Assembly: GCA_031969915.1 (NCBI GenBank)
Contig: DALYJJ010000040.1
Span: 1-43,968, forward strand
Direction: 5' to 3'
Source of the DNA: DALYJJ01 sp031969915
GTDB lineage: Bacteria > Acidobacteriota > Terriglobia > Bryobacterales > Bryobacteraceae
DNA: 43,968 bases
Below the pieces are notes generated by a model, which saw only the letters and a program-made list of their open reading frames with translations, made no database searches and was not told the DNA's origin. The translations under genes were made by a program, and so were the position numbers. This document shows positions 16,419 to 25,045 of this stretch, in pieces. The stretch's first letter is position 1. Every line of letters begins with the position of its first letter.

Positions 16419-17566
16419 CCAGGGGACGCCGGCGGGGCAACGCCGCGGAGAGCGACCAGGGTGAGATCGTCTTCCTGATCGGCGCCGCCGAGCCAGGTGC
16501 GCACATCGGTCATCACCGACTCGACGAGCTCATGAATGGGGAGGGTGCGGGCGCGGGCCAGGGAGTCCAGGAGGCGGGTTTCGCCGAACTCCTCGCGAGT
16601 TTCCCGGCCGGCCTCAGTGACGCCGTCGGAGTAGAGCAGGGCCACATCGCCGGCGCAGAGCAGGACGTCGGACTGACCGCAATCCCAGAACGGCAGGAGT
16701 CCGAGCACGGTGCCGGTGGGCTCGAGCTTTTCGAACGCGCCGGAAGCCCGCAGTAGGAGCGGGGGATTGTGGCCGCAGTTGACGTAGCTGAGGCGGCGCG
16801 AGCCAGGCTCATAGCAGCCGAAGAACATAGTGGCGAAGTGATGGGGGTCAGTGGATTCCAGGAACAGGGCATGAACGGAACGGAGGATCGACGTGAGCGG
16901 GCGGCCGATGTTCTGACACTGGCTGCGAAGGGTGGCCTGGAGATTGGCCATGAGGAGGGCGGCGGGAATGCCCTTGCCGGAGACGTCGGCGATGACGGTG
17001 GCGAAGCGGTCGGGGCCGACGTCGGGGAAGTCGTAATAATCGCCGCCGACGGCGCCGGCCTGGACGCAGCGGCCGGCGTACTCCAGGTTGGCGAAGCTCT
17101 GCGAGCCGCGGGGAAAGAGGTTCATCTGAACCTGGCGGGCGATTTCGAGGTCCTCGGCGGAGCGTTTGTGTTTGCGGCGTTCGCGGCCCCCCTCTTCGAT
17201 CTTGGCGCGCAGCGTTTCGAGGAGCGAACGGTTGTCCCAGGGTTTGAGGACGAAGTCGCGGGCACCGCGGCGCATGGCTTCGACGGCGAGTTCGATGGAG
17301 CCCCAGGCGGTCATGACGAGGACGGGCAGGTCGGGGTCGAGGGCGTGCAACTGCGAGACGAGTTCCAGGCCTTCCTGCCCGGAGGTCGTGTCGCGGGTGT
17401 AATTGAGGTCGATGAGCACGGCGTCGAAGGAGTCCGTGCGGACGGCAGCCAGGACTTCGCGCGGGGAGGACGCAGAGACGGTGTGGAGTCCGCCGCCCTT
17501 GAGCAGGAGCTCGAGCGCGATGAGGACATCGATCTGGTCGTCGGCGATGAGAACACGAGCGGGCAA
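16415..17566 (-). CDS. Response regulator-PP2C (RsbU/SpoIIE-like) phosphatase
   Basis: A two-domain signalling protein of 383 aa. The N-terminal receiver domain has the acidic pair ADDQ, phospho-acceptor D53 in VLIDLNY, T in MTAWGS and K in FVLKPW. A short coiled linker (ERRKHKRSAEDLEIARQVQMNLFP) precedes a PP2C-type serine phosphatase domain with metal-ligand motifs GGDYYDF, VIADVSGKGIPAALLM, GHNPPLLL, YSDGVTEA and QEDDLTLVAL. Such proteins dephosphorylate anti-sigma antagonists after phosphorylation by a histidine kinase; no sigma-factor or STAS gene is adjacent. Two TTG starts are possible: 17578, or 17566, which I prefer because GAGG sits 6 nt upstream. Confidence 0.9.
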   Translation of the reverse strand: MPARVLIADDQIDVLIALELLLKGGGLHTVSASSPREVLAAVRTDSFDAVLIDLNYTRDTTSGQEGLELVSQLHALDPDLPVLVMTAWGSIELAVEAMRRGARDFVLKPWDNRSLLETLRAKIEEGGRERRKHKRSAEDLEIARQVQMNLFPRGSQSFANLEYAGRCVQAGAVGGDYYDFPDVGPDRFATVIADVSGKGIPAALLMANLQATLRSQCQNIGRPLTSILRSVHALFLESTDPHHFATMFFGCYEPGSRRLSYVNCGHNPPLLLRASGAFEKLEPTGTVLGLLPFWDCGQSDVLLCAGDVALLYSDGVTEAGRETREEFGETRLLDSLARARTLPIHELVESVMTDVRTWLGGADQEDDLTLVALRGVAPPASPG

Positions 17567-17650
17567 AGAGAACCTCAATGAACGATCAGAGCAATCAGGA
17601 TACCAGCAACGTCTCCCGATGAATCAGACGTTTCCGCGGGCGGAAGTGTT

Positions 17651-17664
17651 CGATTCCGGAATCG
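17651..17664. promoter_or_regulatory. Perfect 14-bp palindrome
   Basis: CGATTCCGGAATCG is its own reverse complement. It lies in the 122-bp gap between the DUF1080 stop and the phosphatase start, both on the minus strand, about 85 bp upstream of the phosphatase start codon. It is a candidate operator; no regulator is assigned. Confidence 0.35.
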
Positions 17665-17688
17665 GGCCACCCCGGCGCGGAACGGGCG

Positions 17689-18327
17689 CTACTTCAATTC
17701 CTTGATGCGGATGTTGCGGAACTCCAGGTGGGTGCCGTGACCGAGGAAGCCGATGTGGCCGGTGGCGCGGGCAAGGCCGGGATGCTTCTTGAGGATCTCC
17801 GGATCCTTTACCGAATCGAGGTCGGCGTTGACGACGACGACGCCGTTGACGGTGACTTTGATGCGGCGGCCATTGGCTTCGATCTCTTCGGAGTTCCACT
17901 CGCCGATGGGCTTCAGGGGATCGGAGCTGGGCGGAATGACGTCGTAGATGGCGCCGTGGCGCTGGGTGGGCTTGAGCCAGCCGGCGTACTGAGCGTCGTT
18001 GTGATCGAGGATCTGGATCTCCATGCCCTGATAGGCAGCGTCGCCCTCGGCGGGCATGCGGATGCCGACGCCGTTGTTGGAGCCCTTCTCCATCTTGAAC
18101 TCAAACCGGAAGACGAAGTTGGCGTACTGCTTTACGGTGAGCAGATTCCCGCCGCCATCCTTGGGGCAAACGAGGACGCCGTTTACGGCGAGATAACCGG
18201 CGCCGGCGCGTTTGCTCTTGAGGGTCCAGCCGTTCAGAGTCTTGCCGTCGAAGAGAGAGACGAAACCGGGCTCCGCCCCGGAGGCGGCCGCGGACAAGGC
18301 GGCAAACAGCAACACAGCGCACTTCAT
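17689..18327 (-). CDS. DUF1080 family (3-keto-disaccharide hydrolase-like) protein
   Basis: A 212-aa exported protein (signal peptide MKCAVLLFAALSAAASGA) consisting of one concanavalin-like jelly-roll domain of the DUF1080 family. Diagnostic segments are FVSLFDGKTLNGW near the start, FRFEFKMEKGSNNGVGIRMP, YQGMEIQILDHND, PIGEWNSEEIEANGRRIKVTVNG and HIGFLGHGTHLEFRNIRIKEL at the end. Some DUF1080 proteins hydrolyse 3-keto-glycosides; the family is strongly expanded in Acidobacteria and Planctomycetes. The ATG lacks an evident ribosome binding site. Upstream lies the heptanucleotide repeat tract. It is not obviously in an operon. Specific substrate unknown. Confidence 0.88.
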   Translation of the reverse strand: MKCAVLLFAALSAAASGAEPGFVSLFDGKTLNGWTLKSKRAGAGYLAVNGVLVCPKDGGGNLLTVKQYANFVFRFEFKMEKGSNNGVGIRMPAEGDAAYQGMEIQILDHNDAQYAGWLKPTQRHGAIYDVIPPSSDPLKPIGEWNSEEIEANGRRIKVTVNGVVVVNADLDSVKDPEILKKHPGLARATGHIGFLGHGTHLEFRNIRIKELK

Positions 18328-18349
18328 TAGGGTCAGACTAGCACGGGCG

Positions 18350-18414
18350 GCTGTTAGCTGTTAGCTGTTAGCTGTTAGCTGTCAGCTGGCAGCGGTCAGC
18401 TGTCAGCTGTCAGC
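18350..18414. repeat. Tandem heptanucleotide repeat (GCTGTTA/GCTGTCA)
   Basis: Nine 7-bp units plus two bases: GCTGTTA x4, GCTGTCA, GCTGGCA, GCGGTCA, GCTGTCA x2. The first four copies are identical and the rest carry substitutions, so one end looks recently expanded. The tract fills most of the 91-bp gap between the CNB-fold gene and the DUF1080 gene. The unit AGCTGTC/AGCTGAC-like motif is compatible with slippage. Confidence 0.85.
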
Positions 18415-18418
18415 GAAT

Positions 18419-18841
18419 CTAGCCGCCGACGAGTTGGCGGAAGCGGCGGACCATCGTGGAGAAGATGGACGCGGTGATCTGCATGTTGTCGCTGAGTAGG
18501 TCGAAGAAGTCGGTGCGGGCGATGGAGAGCAGGCGGGTGTCCTCAATGGTTGTGGCGGTGACGGGCATCGGTTCCTCGTCAAAGAGGGCCCAGGTGCCGA
18601 GGAGTTCATTCTGGCGTGCGGTGTGAAGGACTTCGCCCTCGTGGCTGAGAGCGACAGCGCCGTCGAGGATCACATAGAGTGAGTCGAGCATGCGGCCGGG
18701 CTCGACGATGAGCTGATTCGGCGCGAAGGTGATTTCGCGGGCGATGGAGGCGATGCGGGCGAGCTGATCCGGGCTGAGGCCGCGAAAGAGTTCGACAGCC
18801 TCGAGGGCGATGACCTTTTCGATAATGTTGAGCCCGGGCAC
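18419..18841 (-). CDS. Cyclic-nucleotide-binding-fold (CRP-like) domain protein
   Basis: A 140-aa protein made of a single cNMP-binding beta-roll with flanking helices: VELFRGLSPDQLARIASIA, then FAPNQLIVEPGRMLDSLYVILDGAVAL, ELLGTWALFDEEPMPVTATTIEDTRLLSI and a C-terminal helix. No DNA-binding domain follows. The phosphate-binding cassette is degenerate: where FGE-A-L...PR-AT is expected it has LGTWAL...MPVTAT, lacking the Glu and Arg that hold the cyclic phosphate, so nucleotide binding is doubtful. GTG 18841 lies 7 bp after the translocase stop, with GAGAAG as a ribosome binding site, so the two genes form an operon. In some relatives this domain is fused to the translocase. Confidence 0.8.
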   Translation of the reverse strand: MPGLNIIEKVIALEAVELFRGLSPDQLARIASIAREITFAPNQLIVEPGRMLDSLYVILDGAVALSHEGEVLHTARQNELLGTWALFDEEPMPVTATTIEDTRLLSIARTDFFDLLSDNMQITASIFSTMVRRFRQLVGG

Positions 18842-18848
18842 GGTCTTC

Positions 18849-21602
18849 TCAGGATAGTGCGGTGAGGGCGGAGCGCGCGACGTCGCCGATCTCCTGGCCG
18901 GAGTGGTTGGACAAGGCACGGATGTCCGGTTGGAGAGAAGTGAGCTTCATCTCGGCGGCGGTCGCAATGGCGCAGGCCACGAGCCATTCGTCACCGGAGT
19001 GGAGCAGGTCCTTGAGGGCGGCTTCGGCGTCTTTGGGCGTGAGCCCGAACAACTCTTCTCCGCGCTCGGAGAGGTGGGCGGGGGAATCGAGCAAGGGCAG
19101 CAGCACGCGTTTGAGTTCGCGATCAAGGACGCCTTCTAGGAAATCGATGGCGTTAGCGTATTGATCGCCCTGGCCGCGGTTGACGGCTAGCCAAGCGGCA
19201 TAGATTTCGCGCTGCGGGTAGCGGAGGCCGAGGAGCGTGAAGAGGCGCTCAACGGTGGCGCGGAGGCGCTCTTCGAGGGTGCGCGCGAGGAGGCTGGAAG
19301 GCCGGCGCGGCGTCTTTCGGTCCATGAAGGGCGCGAGAGAGGCGTGCAAGGTGAAGTAGTAGTGCGCTTCGTGGAGCACCTGGCGGGCCACGGACTCTCC
19401 GCGGAAATCGAGATGAGGAGATGCCACGCGCAGCTTGGAAAGCGACCGCAGAATGGCGGCGCGCAGGGTCAGGTCGGGTTCGGCGATGCGGTCAAGAAGC
19501 AGATCGACGCTGCGCTGGTCGGGGATCCGCTGGAGGACGCGGGGAATCTGGCGGCGAATGGCAAGGGGGAGGCTGGAATCGGCGAGCCGGTCGGCAAGCG
19601 TACCCTGAATGCGGCCGCCGTAGCGGGCAAGGGCCTCGATGGCGGCGCCGCGGATGCGGGAATCGGTGAGGCGAGCGAAGAGGAGGGGGAGGTGCTCGCG
19701 ATTCTGAAGTGCGCCCATGGTGCGGCAGGCAGCGGCGACCACGTTATGATCGGGATCCTCGGCGAGATCCCGAAGGATGGCGTCGGTATCGTGGTGGCGG
19801 GCGCGGATGGCGATGGCGGCGAGGGAGCGGCGGCGCGGGTCCCAATCGCGGGCGGCTTCGGCGATCCACTCCTGGGAGACGATGCCTGGCGCCAGGTCGT
19901 GGTTGGCACCGAGTTCTTCGAGGACGCTCTCGACGACCAGCAGGCTGGTGTGTTGCAGGAGGCGGGCGGCGAGTTCGGCGGGGTTGGGCGCGACGCGCAG
20001 CAAGTAGGCGGCGGCCTTGGCGCCGGTCTCGGATTCGAGTTCGGCCAGGGCGGCGGGCTGGATATCGGGGAAAGCGCGGTCGCGGGCGAGCTCGAACACG
20101 CGCGCCCGAACCTCGGGGGAAGAGTGGGTGGCGAGTCTTCGGAGTTGTTGATCCAGGGCGTAGCCGGGTGTTTCGGCGAGGAGCGTGAGTGCGTAGGTGG
20201 CTTGACGCGGGTTGTCGCCTTCCGCGGTCTGTTCGAGGAGTTTGACCGTCTCCGGTTCGTTGACGGTGAGGCGGGCGCTTTCCAGATCGAGGCGGCGCGA
20301 GGCGAGACGTTTGCGGACGGTCTGGATGTACTCGCGCTGGGCCCGGTGGGTGAGGTAGATCCAGACCATGGTCATCAAGATCACGACGGCGGCGATGGGG
20401 CGGGTGCCGAGGTCAAGGACGCCGGTGAGCAGGATGAGCAGCGCGCCACCGAGGCCGCGAGCCATGCGGTCGACGAAGATATCGACGAAGGCCTTCGTAC
20501 GATTCTTGAGTTCGGTGGGCAAGGGAAGATAGAGGAGTTCCATGCCCGTGCGGTTGAAGGAATAGCGGCCGGCCGCTTCGCTGAGACGGGCGGCGGCGAC
20601 CGTTAAGATGCCGGGGGAGACGACGGTGGCCATGGAGGCGATGGCCAGGGTGACGGGCATGATCTGGAGCGTGCCGCCGACACCGAAGCGGCTGACGACG
20701 AAGCTGGTGAGGAAGAGTTGCAGGGTGAACGTCAGCAGGTTCACCCAAAGGCCCCGGAAACTGCCGAGGAAGGCGGTGAGGTCGTCACCCTGATAGTAGC
20801 GCTTGGCAATGGCGCTGAACTGATATTCGACGGTGACATCAACCATGTAGGTGAGGGTGATGATGCCGATGATGACCTGGAGGTGGCGGTATCGCCGGAT
20901 GGCGCCGCCGATGTCGGCGAGGGTAAAGTCCTCGGCCTCCGTTTCGGCTGCTTTGGCCCTGTCGATGGAGACTCCGGGCTGGGCAACGGTGAGCCGGAAA
21001 CAGACCCAGGCGAGGATGACGAGCGTCGCGCTGCCCCAGAGAAGGTTCTTGGTGCCGAAGGTCTCCACGAAAAGCGCGGTGAAAGAGCCGCCGAACGCCG
21101 CACCCAGAACCGCTCCCAGGCCGAGGAGGCCGTAGACGCGCCGTGCTTCCCGGGTATCGAAAACGTTGGCGGCGACGAGCCATCCTTGCGAGACGAAAAC
21201 GATGCTGAAGAGGCTGACCCAGACGCTGAAGAGATAGTAGGCCCAGGTGCGGCGCGGGGACTCCTCGACGGGCCCGAGGAGAAGCCAGAAGCTCACGAGG
21301 CAGAGCAGAACAATGATGGTGGACGCGTTGACCGCCGTGCGAAGGGAAGTGCGGACGGCGAGTTTGGTGTAGGAATAGGCCAGGAAGCCGCCCGCACCCG
21401 CGACGAAGATGTAGAGGTAGGGCAGGCGTTCCACGTCGAACTTGTTGAGGAACATCGACTGGGAAACGGGCTTGAGGACGTAGTAGGCGAACAGGATGGA
21501 CATCAGATAGAGCGCCATCAGGATGGTCCGGCGGTATTCGCCCGGACGGACGTCGAAGAGGTTGCGGAAGTAAGCCCGGAGCCAGCGAACGAATCGAAGC
21601 AA
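18849..21602 (-). CDS. ATP/ADP translocase-like (Npt/TLC) membrane protein with HEAT repeats
   Basis: A 917-aa protein. The first ~430 residues hold about twelve transmembrane segments of the Npt1/Npt2-like nucleotide translocase (TLC) superfamily (RRTILMALYLMSILFAYYVLKPVSQSMFL opening; NRTGMELLYLPLPTELKNRTKAFVDIFVDR near the end). The rest, about 470-905, is a run of HEAT-like helical repeats (SSPEVRARVFELARDRA; DPRRRSLAAIAIRARHHDTDAILRDLAEDPDHNVVAAACRTMGAL; DSRIRGAAIEALARYG). Classical members exchange host ATP in obligate intracellular bacteria; homologues with HEAT extensions occur in free-living bacteria, where transport substrate is unknown. The start is TTG 21602; no other start in frame. 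The CNB-fold gene follows. Confidence 0.85.
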   Translation of the reverse strand: MLRFVRWLRAYFRNLFDVRPGEYRRTILMALYLMSILFAYYVLKPVSQSMFLNKFDVERLPYLYIFVAGAGGFLAYSYTKLAVRTSLRTAVNASTIIVLLCLVSFWLLLGPVEESPRRTWAYYLFSVWVSLFSIVFVSQGWLVAANVFDTREARRVYGLLGLGAVLGAAFGGSFTALFVETFGTKNLLWGSATLVILAWVCFRLTVAQPGVSIDRAKAAETEAEDFTLADIGGAIRRYRHLQVIIGIITLTYMVDVTVEYQFSAIAKRYYQGDDLTAFLGSFRGLWVNLLTFTLQLFLTSFVVSRFGVGGTLQIMPVTLAIASMATVVSPGILTVAAARLSEAAGRYSFNRTGMELLYLPLPTELKNRTKAFVDIFVDRMARGLGGALLILLTGVLDLGTRPIAAVVILMTMVWIYLTHRAQREYIQTVRKRLASRRLDLESARLTVNEPETVKLLEQTAEGDNPRQATYALTLLAETPGYALDQQLRRLATHSSPEVRARVFELARDRAFPDIQPAALAELESETGAKAAAYLLRVAPNPAELAARLLQHTSLLVVESVLEELGANHDLAPGIVSQEWIAEAARDWDPRRRSLAAIAIRARHHDTDAILRDLAEDPDHNVVAAACRTMGALQNREHLPLLFARLTDSRIRGAAIEALARYGGRIQGTLADRLADSSLPLAIRRQIPRVLQRIPDQRSVDLLLDRIAEPDLTLRAAILRSLSKLRVASPHLDFRGESVARQVLHEAHYYFTLHASLAPFMDRKTPRRPSSLLARTLEERLRATVERLFTLLGLRYPQREIYAAWLAVNRGQGDQYANAIDFLEGVLDRELKRVLLPLLDSPAHLSERGEELFGLTPKDAEAALKDLLHSGDEWLVACAIATAAEMKLTSLQPDIRALSNHSGQEIGDVARSALTALS

Positions 21603-21637
21603 GCACTTCGATGATAGCGCCGCGCTACGCTAAGGGT

Positions 21638-23068
21638 ATGAATTTGGCGCGACTGCGCCGGTTTCTGTCCGACGACGGGGTCGAGCGGGATCCGGGATTT
21701 CAGGCGGAGATCACGCGCCTGAGTCTGCTCGCGATTCGTGTGGGCGGATTCGTGTCCATCGGACTCACCTGGTTCTTCTACCTGGCTCGGTTTGTCGTTG
21801 CGCCCGATCCGGGCACGCTCCGCCTGCGGACGCTGGAGGTGGCGGCGTTCACCGCGTTGGGAGTGGTCTCACTTTGGGCGACAGGGGCGGCGTGGGCACA
21901 GAAGCGGGCTCGGCCGGCGGCGCTCGCGATGGTGTTCCTGGCGGGCGCCATTTCGGTGGGCTTCACGCTGCCCCTGCAGGTCGCCGACCAAGGCTTGGAA
22001 GACTACCTGACCGCGCAGGTGACGGTGCTGATGCTGATCTGCGTGACCGCGGTCCCGTTGCGGCCGGTAGAGACGTGCGGCGTGGGGTTGTCGTACCTGG
22101 TCTACTACGTTGTGTTCTCCGGTTTGCTGCACGGGATTGCGATCAAGCCCGCAAACGTTCTGTTCATGGTGACCTTGACGCTGTTGAGCGTGGCGATCAC
22201 GGCGGTGGTGTACCGGCAGCGGGTGGACAGCTACCGCTCGCACCAGGAGGCGCTCAGCGCACTGGAGGATCTGCGGCGAGCGGAGGCGCGTATGCTGCTG
22301 AGCGAGAACGCGGCCTCGCTGGGGCGCTTGTCGGCGGCGTTGAGCCACGAGCTGAATTCTCCCATCGGGGCACTACTGAGCGCGATCGACACGCTGCTGC
22401 TGTTGTCCTCGCGGCAGGCGGTGGCGCCGGTGGAGGATCAAGGGCGGTTGGTCATTCTGCAAAACGACATCCGCAAGACGATCCGCGATTCAGTGGAGCG
22501 GCTGGGGAAGATCGCGGCGCGCATGCAGCGGTTCACCAACCTGGACCGGGCGGAAGTGCAAGAAGCGAACATCAACAGCCTTCTGGAGGACGTGGTGGCG
22601 TTGGTCGATCCGTCGGCGCGGGAGCGCGGAGCGCTGGAATTCGTAGGCGAGGACGTGCCTCCGCTGCTGTGCCGGCCACAACAGATCAGCGCGGTGTTCC
22701 ATAACGTTCTCTCCAACGCACTCCAGGCGGTGGATGGCGACGGGCGGGTCACGGTGAGGACGCGGGCGGGAAATGGGAAAGTGGAGATCGACGTCCACGA
22801 CAACGGCATTGGGCTGTCGACGGACGAGGTGGAGCGTTTGTTCGATCCCGCGTTCCGTGAGACCGGGGGCATTGTCAGCACGGGCAACTGGGGCATGTTC
22901 AGCGCCCGGCAGATCATCCGGCAGCATGGGGGCGAAATCGCGGTGGAGAGCGGACGGGGGCGCGGCACGACGGTATCCGTCACACTGCCGTGCAAGGGGT
23001 GCCGGAAAAAAGCGGCGGCGGTAGCCGAAGAGCCCGCGAGCCAGCCACCACGGTTCACGAGGCGCTAA
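21638..23068 (+). CDS. Membrane-bound sensor histidine kinase
   Basis: A 476-aa kinase. The N-terminal part has about six hydrophobic segments (residues ~25-200) without a recognisable extracellular ligand domain. A HisKA dimerisation segment follows, with phospho-acceptor H237 in LSHELNSPIG, then an HATPase domain: N-box HNVLSNALQAVDG, G1 DNGIGLS, and GRGRGTTVSVTLP. The residue pattern FDPAFRETGGIVSTGNWGMFSARQII replaces the usual F-box and G2 region. ATG 21638, preceded by TAAGGG, is preferred to ATG 21611. It is divergent from the translocase gene, 35 bp away. No response regulator is adjacent; the RR-phosphatase at 16.4 kb is the only receiver in the window. Signal unknown. Confidence 0.88.
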   Translation: MNLARLRRFLSDDGVERDPGFQAEITRLSLLAIRVGGFVSIGLTWFFYLARFVVAPDPGTLRLRTLEVAAFTALGVVSLWATGAAWAQKRARPAALAMVFLAGAISVGFTLPLQVADQGLEDYLTAQVTVLMLICVTAVPLRPVETCGVGLSYLVYYVVFSGLLHGIAIKPANVLFMVTLTLLSVAITAVVYRQRVDSYRSHQEALSALEDLRRAEARMLLSENAASLGRLSAALSHELNSPIGALLSAIDTLLLLSSRQAVAPVEDQGRLVILQNDIRKTIRDSVERLGKIAARMQRFTNLDRAEVQEANINSLLEDVVALVDPSARERGALEFVGEDVPPLLCRPQQISAVFHNVLSNALQAVDGDGRVTVRTRAGNGKVEIDVHDNGIGLSTDEVERLFDPAFRETGGIVSTGNWGMFSARQIIRQHGGEIAVESGRGRGTTVSVTLPCKGCRKKAAAVAEEPASQPPRFTRR

Positions 23069-23088
23069 AGGCGCTTGAGCCAGCGCGG

Positions 23089-23916
23089 TTACTGGCGGCC
23101 CTCGACCGTGATTCGGTACGACAACCGGAGCGGCTTGCCCGGTTCCAGGGCGAGGGTCTCCAATTGCGGATAGTTCACCCCCAGGTAGCCATAATCGCGA
23201 AGGCACCAGCCGTTGGGGAAGCCGGGGTTGTCCTTTGCGATGTCGATGCGGAGGGCGGCGTTGCCTTTCTCGAACGCGCCGGCGAGTTCGGCCCAGGCGA
23301 GGGGTTTGCGGTCACTTGAAGGTTCGCGGCCATCGGGGCCGGTGATGACCGTATCTTTGCGCGGGGCGAAGCGAACGGAGAGGCCGCCGTAGCCTTTGTT
23401 GTCCGTTGGTTCTCCTCTTAGGGTGAGAGGCTCGAGCGCTTCAAAGACGAGCGTGATGTCCATGGCCTGGGCGTTGCCGCGGGCGGGGTGCACGCGGAGG
23501 TCTACCGTTTCTTTCAGCACTCTCCGGTCGCCGATGAACCAAGCGTTCTCCGCGGAGAGACGCGCCGGATTGCCATTTTCGCGGGCGATCCAACGCACGA
23601 ACTCGTGGCGGATTCCGGGGAGCAGGAGCCAGAGATCGTACCGCTTTCCCTGATAAGTGATCACGGGCCACATCCAGGAGATGCCGCGGTGATGGAAGTG
23701 GTCGGCGGGAAAGTCGTCCGTGACGGCGACGCCGTTTGGGGCGTAGACGGGATGGATGTAGGACGAGCGGCGGTAGCGCTCGCGAACACCTTCGGCGAGT
23801 TGGGGGCCGTAGTTGTAGACGAGAACCGGACGGTTGTTCTCGCGAAGCTCGAGGCGCTGATGGGGGACCTCGTGCCAGGAGAGCGAACTAGCGAGTAGCG
23901 CGAGCGCGAATGTCAT
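23089..23916 (-). CDS. DUF6807 (PmoA-like) family protein
   Basis: A 275-aa protein, probably exported (MTFALALLASSLSW). It matches the DUF6807/PmoA-like family through RPVLVYNYGPQLAEGV, YIHPVYAPNGVAVTDDFPADHFHHRGISWMW (conserved His-rich segment), NKGYGGLSVRFAPRKD and WAELAGAF. The family, common in Planctomycetes and Acidobacteria, is likely carbohydrate-related, but no activity is established. A strong GGAGGTGA ribosome binding site lies 7 nt before the ATG, inside the 3' end of the enolase-superfamily gene, which it overlaps by 29 bp, so both are one operon. The His-rich motif may be a metal site. The gene ends 20 bp from the convergent kinase gene. Confidence 0.8.
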   Translation of the reverse strand: MTFALALLASSLSWHEVPHQRLELRENNRPVLVYNYGPQLAEGVRERYRRSSYIHPVYAPNGVAVTDDFPADHFHHRGISWMWPVITYQGKRYDLWLLLPGIRHEFVRWIARENGNPARLSAENAWFIGDRRVLKETVDLRVHPARGNAQAMDITLVFEALEPLTLRGEPTDNKGYGGLSVRFAPRKDTVITGPDGREPSSDRKPLAWAELAGAFEKGNAALRIDIAKDNPGFPNGWCLRDYGYLGVNYPQLETLALEPGKPLRLSYRITVEGRQ

Positions 23917-25045
23917 CTTCTTTCACCTCCACGGCGAGGCCTGGGCCCGCGGGGACATCGATCATGCCGTTCTTGGCGGCAAGGGGCGCTTTGAGGTAGC
24001 TGGTGGCTGCGAGGAACTGGGGGCCGTTGAGCGCGCAGGGCTCCTTGATGCCGAACGAAGCATAGAGGATCAGGGACGCGGCGAGGGAGACGTCGGGGTC
24101 CGTGAGGCCGCTGCCGAGAACCATCAGGCCGGCGTCGCGGGCGATCTGGATCTGGCGGCGTGCGTCGAAGAGACCGGCGGTGCGAGCCGGCTTCATGGCG
24201 ATCCCGTCGAGCAGACCGAGCGCGATGAACTCGCGTAGTTCGGTGGAGGAGACCAGCCCCTCATCCATGAGGATGGGGAGCGCCTTCTGCCGGCGAAGGT
24301 CACGGAAGGCCGTCAGGCGATTGGCGGCGACGGGCTGTTCGAAGACGTTCATGCCGAGGTCGGCGAGCTTGGGCGCGACGGCGAGTGCATCGGAGGGTTG
24401 GTAGCCGCCGTTGGCGTCGCCCCAGAAGAAGGCGTCGGGAGCGAGGCGGCGGACGATACGGCACATCTCAAGATCGAACTTGGGGTCGGGCGCGAGCTTC
24501 ACGTTGAAGTGGCGGTAGCCGAGCCGCTTGCCTTGTTCGACGAGAGACTCGGTCTCATCGAGCGTCGCGGGGTTCACGGTCCAACTGAGCGTGAGCTGGC
24601 GGAGAGGTTCGCGCTTCCAGACGACGGGCAGCGGTTGGCGGAGCAGGTCGTGGAGAGCGAGATCGATGCCCGCCTTGGCGATGGGCATGCCGGTGGAAAA
24701 CGAGGGCGCGATGGCGGCGTTCATGGCCTTGTGCGCGCCTTCGATGTCGGCCGGATTGCGGCCAGCGAGAGCGGGTGCGAGATAGTCGCGGATCGATCCA
24801 GCGACGCTCTCGGGGGTTTCATAACTCCAAGTGGGAATCGGAACGGACTGGCCCCAACCGGAGGCGCCGTCCTCCGTGGTGACCTTGACGAACACGGTGG
24901 GGCGCACGCCGCTGCGGAAGAAACGGAAACGGCCCTGTGTCGGGTAGTCGATGCGGAATGTCTCGATCGAGCGGATGGGGGCGGTCGGCGCGGCGATCAA
25001 GGGCGTGGTGGCGAGCAGGGAGAGGAAGCCGCGGCGCGTGGTCAT
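23888..25045 (-). CDS. Enolase-superfamily (mandelate racemase/muconate-lactonizing-like) enzyme
   Basis: A 385-aa exported enzyme with a Tat-like signal (MTTRRGFLSLLATTPLIA). The active-site order of the MLE/MR group is intact: K183 (FNVKLAP), metal ligands D210 (WGDANGG), E236 (FEQP) and D261 (LMDEG), and K285 (AMKPARTAGL). Members abstract a proton alpha to a carboxylate in sugar-acid dehydration, lactonisation or epimerisation; the substrate cannot be named. ATG 25045 gives the signal peptide, and the long upstream extension of this frame is spurious. No ribosome binding site precedes it; a TACAAT box 14 bp away suggests a near-leaderless mRNA. It is first gene of an operon with the DUF6807 gene. 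Confidence 0.88.
   Translation of the reverse strand: MTTRRGFLSLLATTPLIAAPTAPIRSIETFRIDYPTQGRFRFFRSGVRPTVFVKVTTEDGASGWGQSVPIPTWSYETPESVAGSIRDYLAPALAGRNPADIEGAHKAMNAAIAPSFSTGMPIAKAGIDLALHDLLRQPLPVVWKREPLRQLTLSWTVNPATLDETESLVEQGKRLGYRHFNVKLAPDPKFDLEMCRIVRRLAPDAFFWGDANGGYQPSDALAVAPKLADLGMNVFEQPVAANRLTAFRDLRRQKALPILMDEGLVSSTELREFIALGLLDGIAMKPARTAGLFDARRQIQIARDAGLMVLGSGLTDPDVSLAASLILYASFGIKEPCALNGPQFLAATSYLKAPLAAKNGMIDVPAGPGLAVEVKEDDIRARATR

Noticed and set aside
18350..18414. CRISPR array
   Set aside because: Units are 7 bp without spacers, and no cas genes are nearby.
19344..20606. 420-codon plus-strand open frame inside the translocase gene
   Set aside because: Gly/Glu-rich antisense shadow of a conserved protein.
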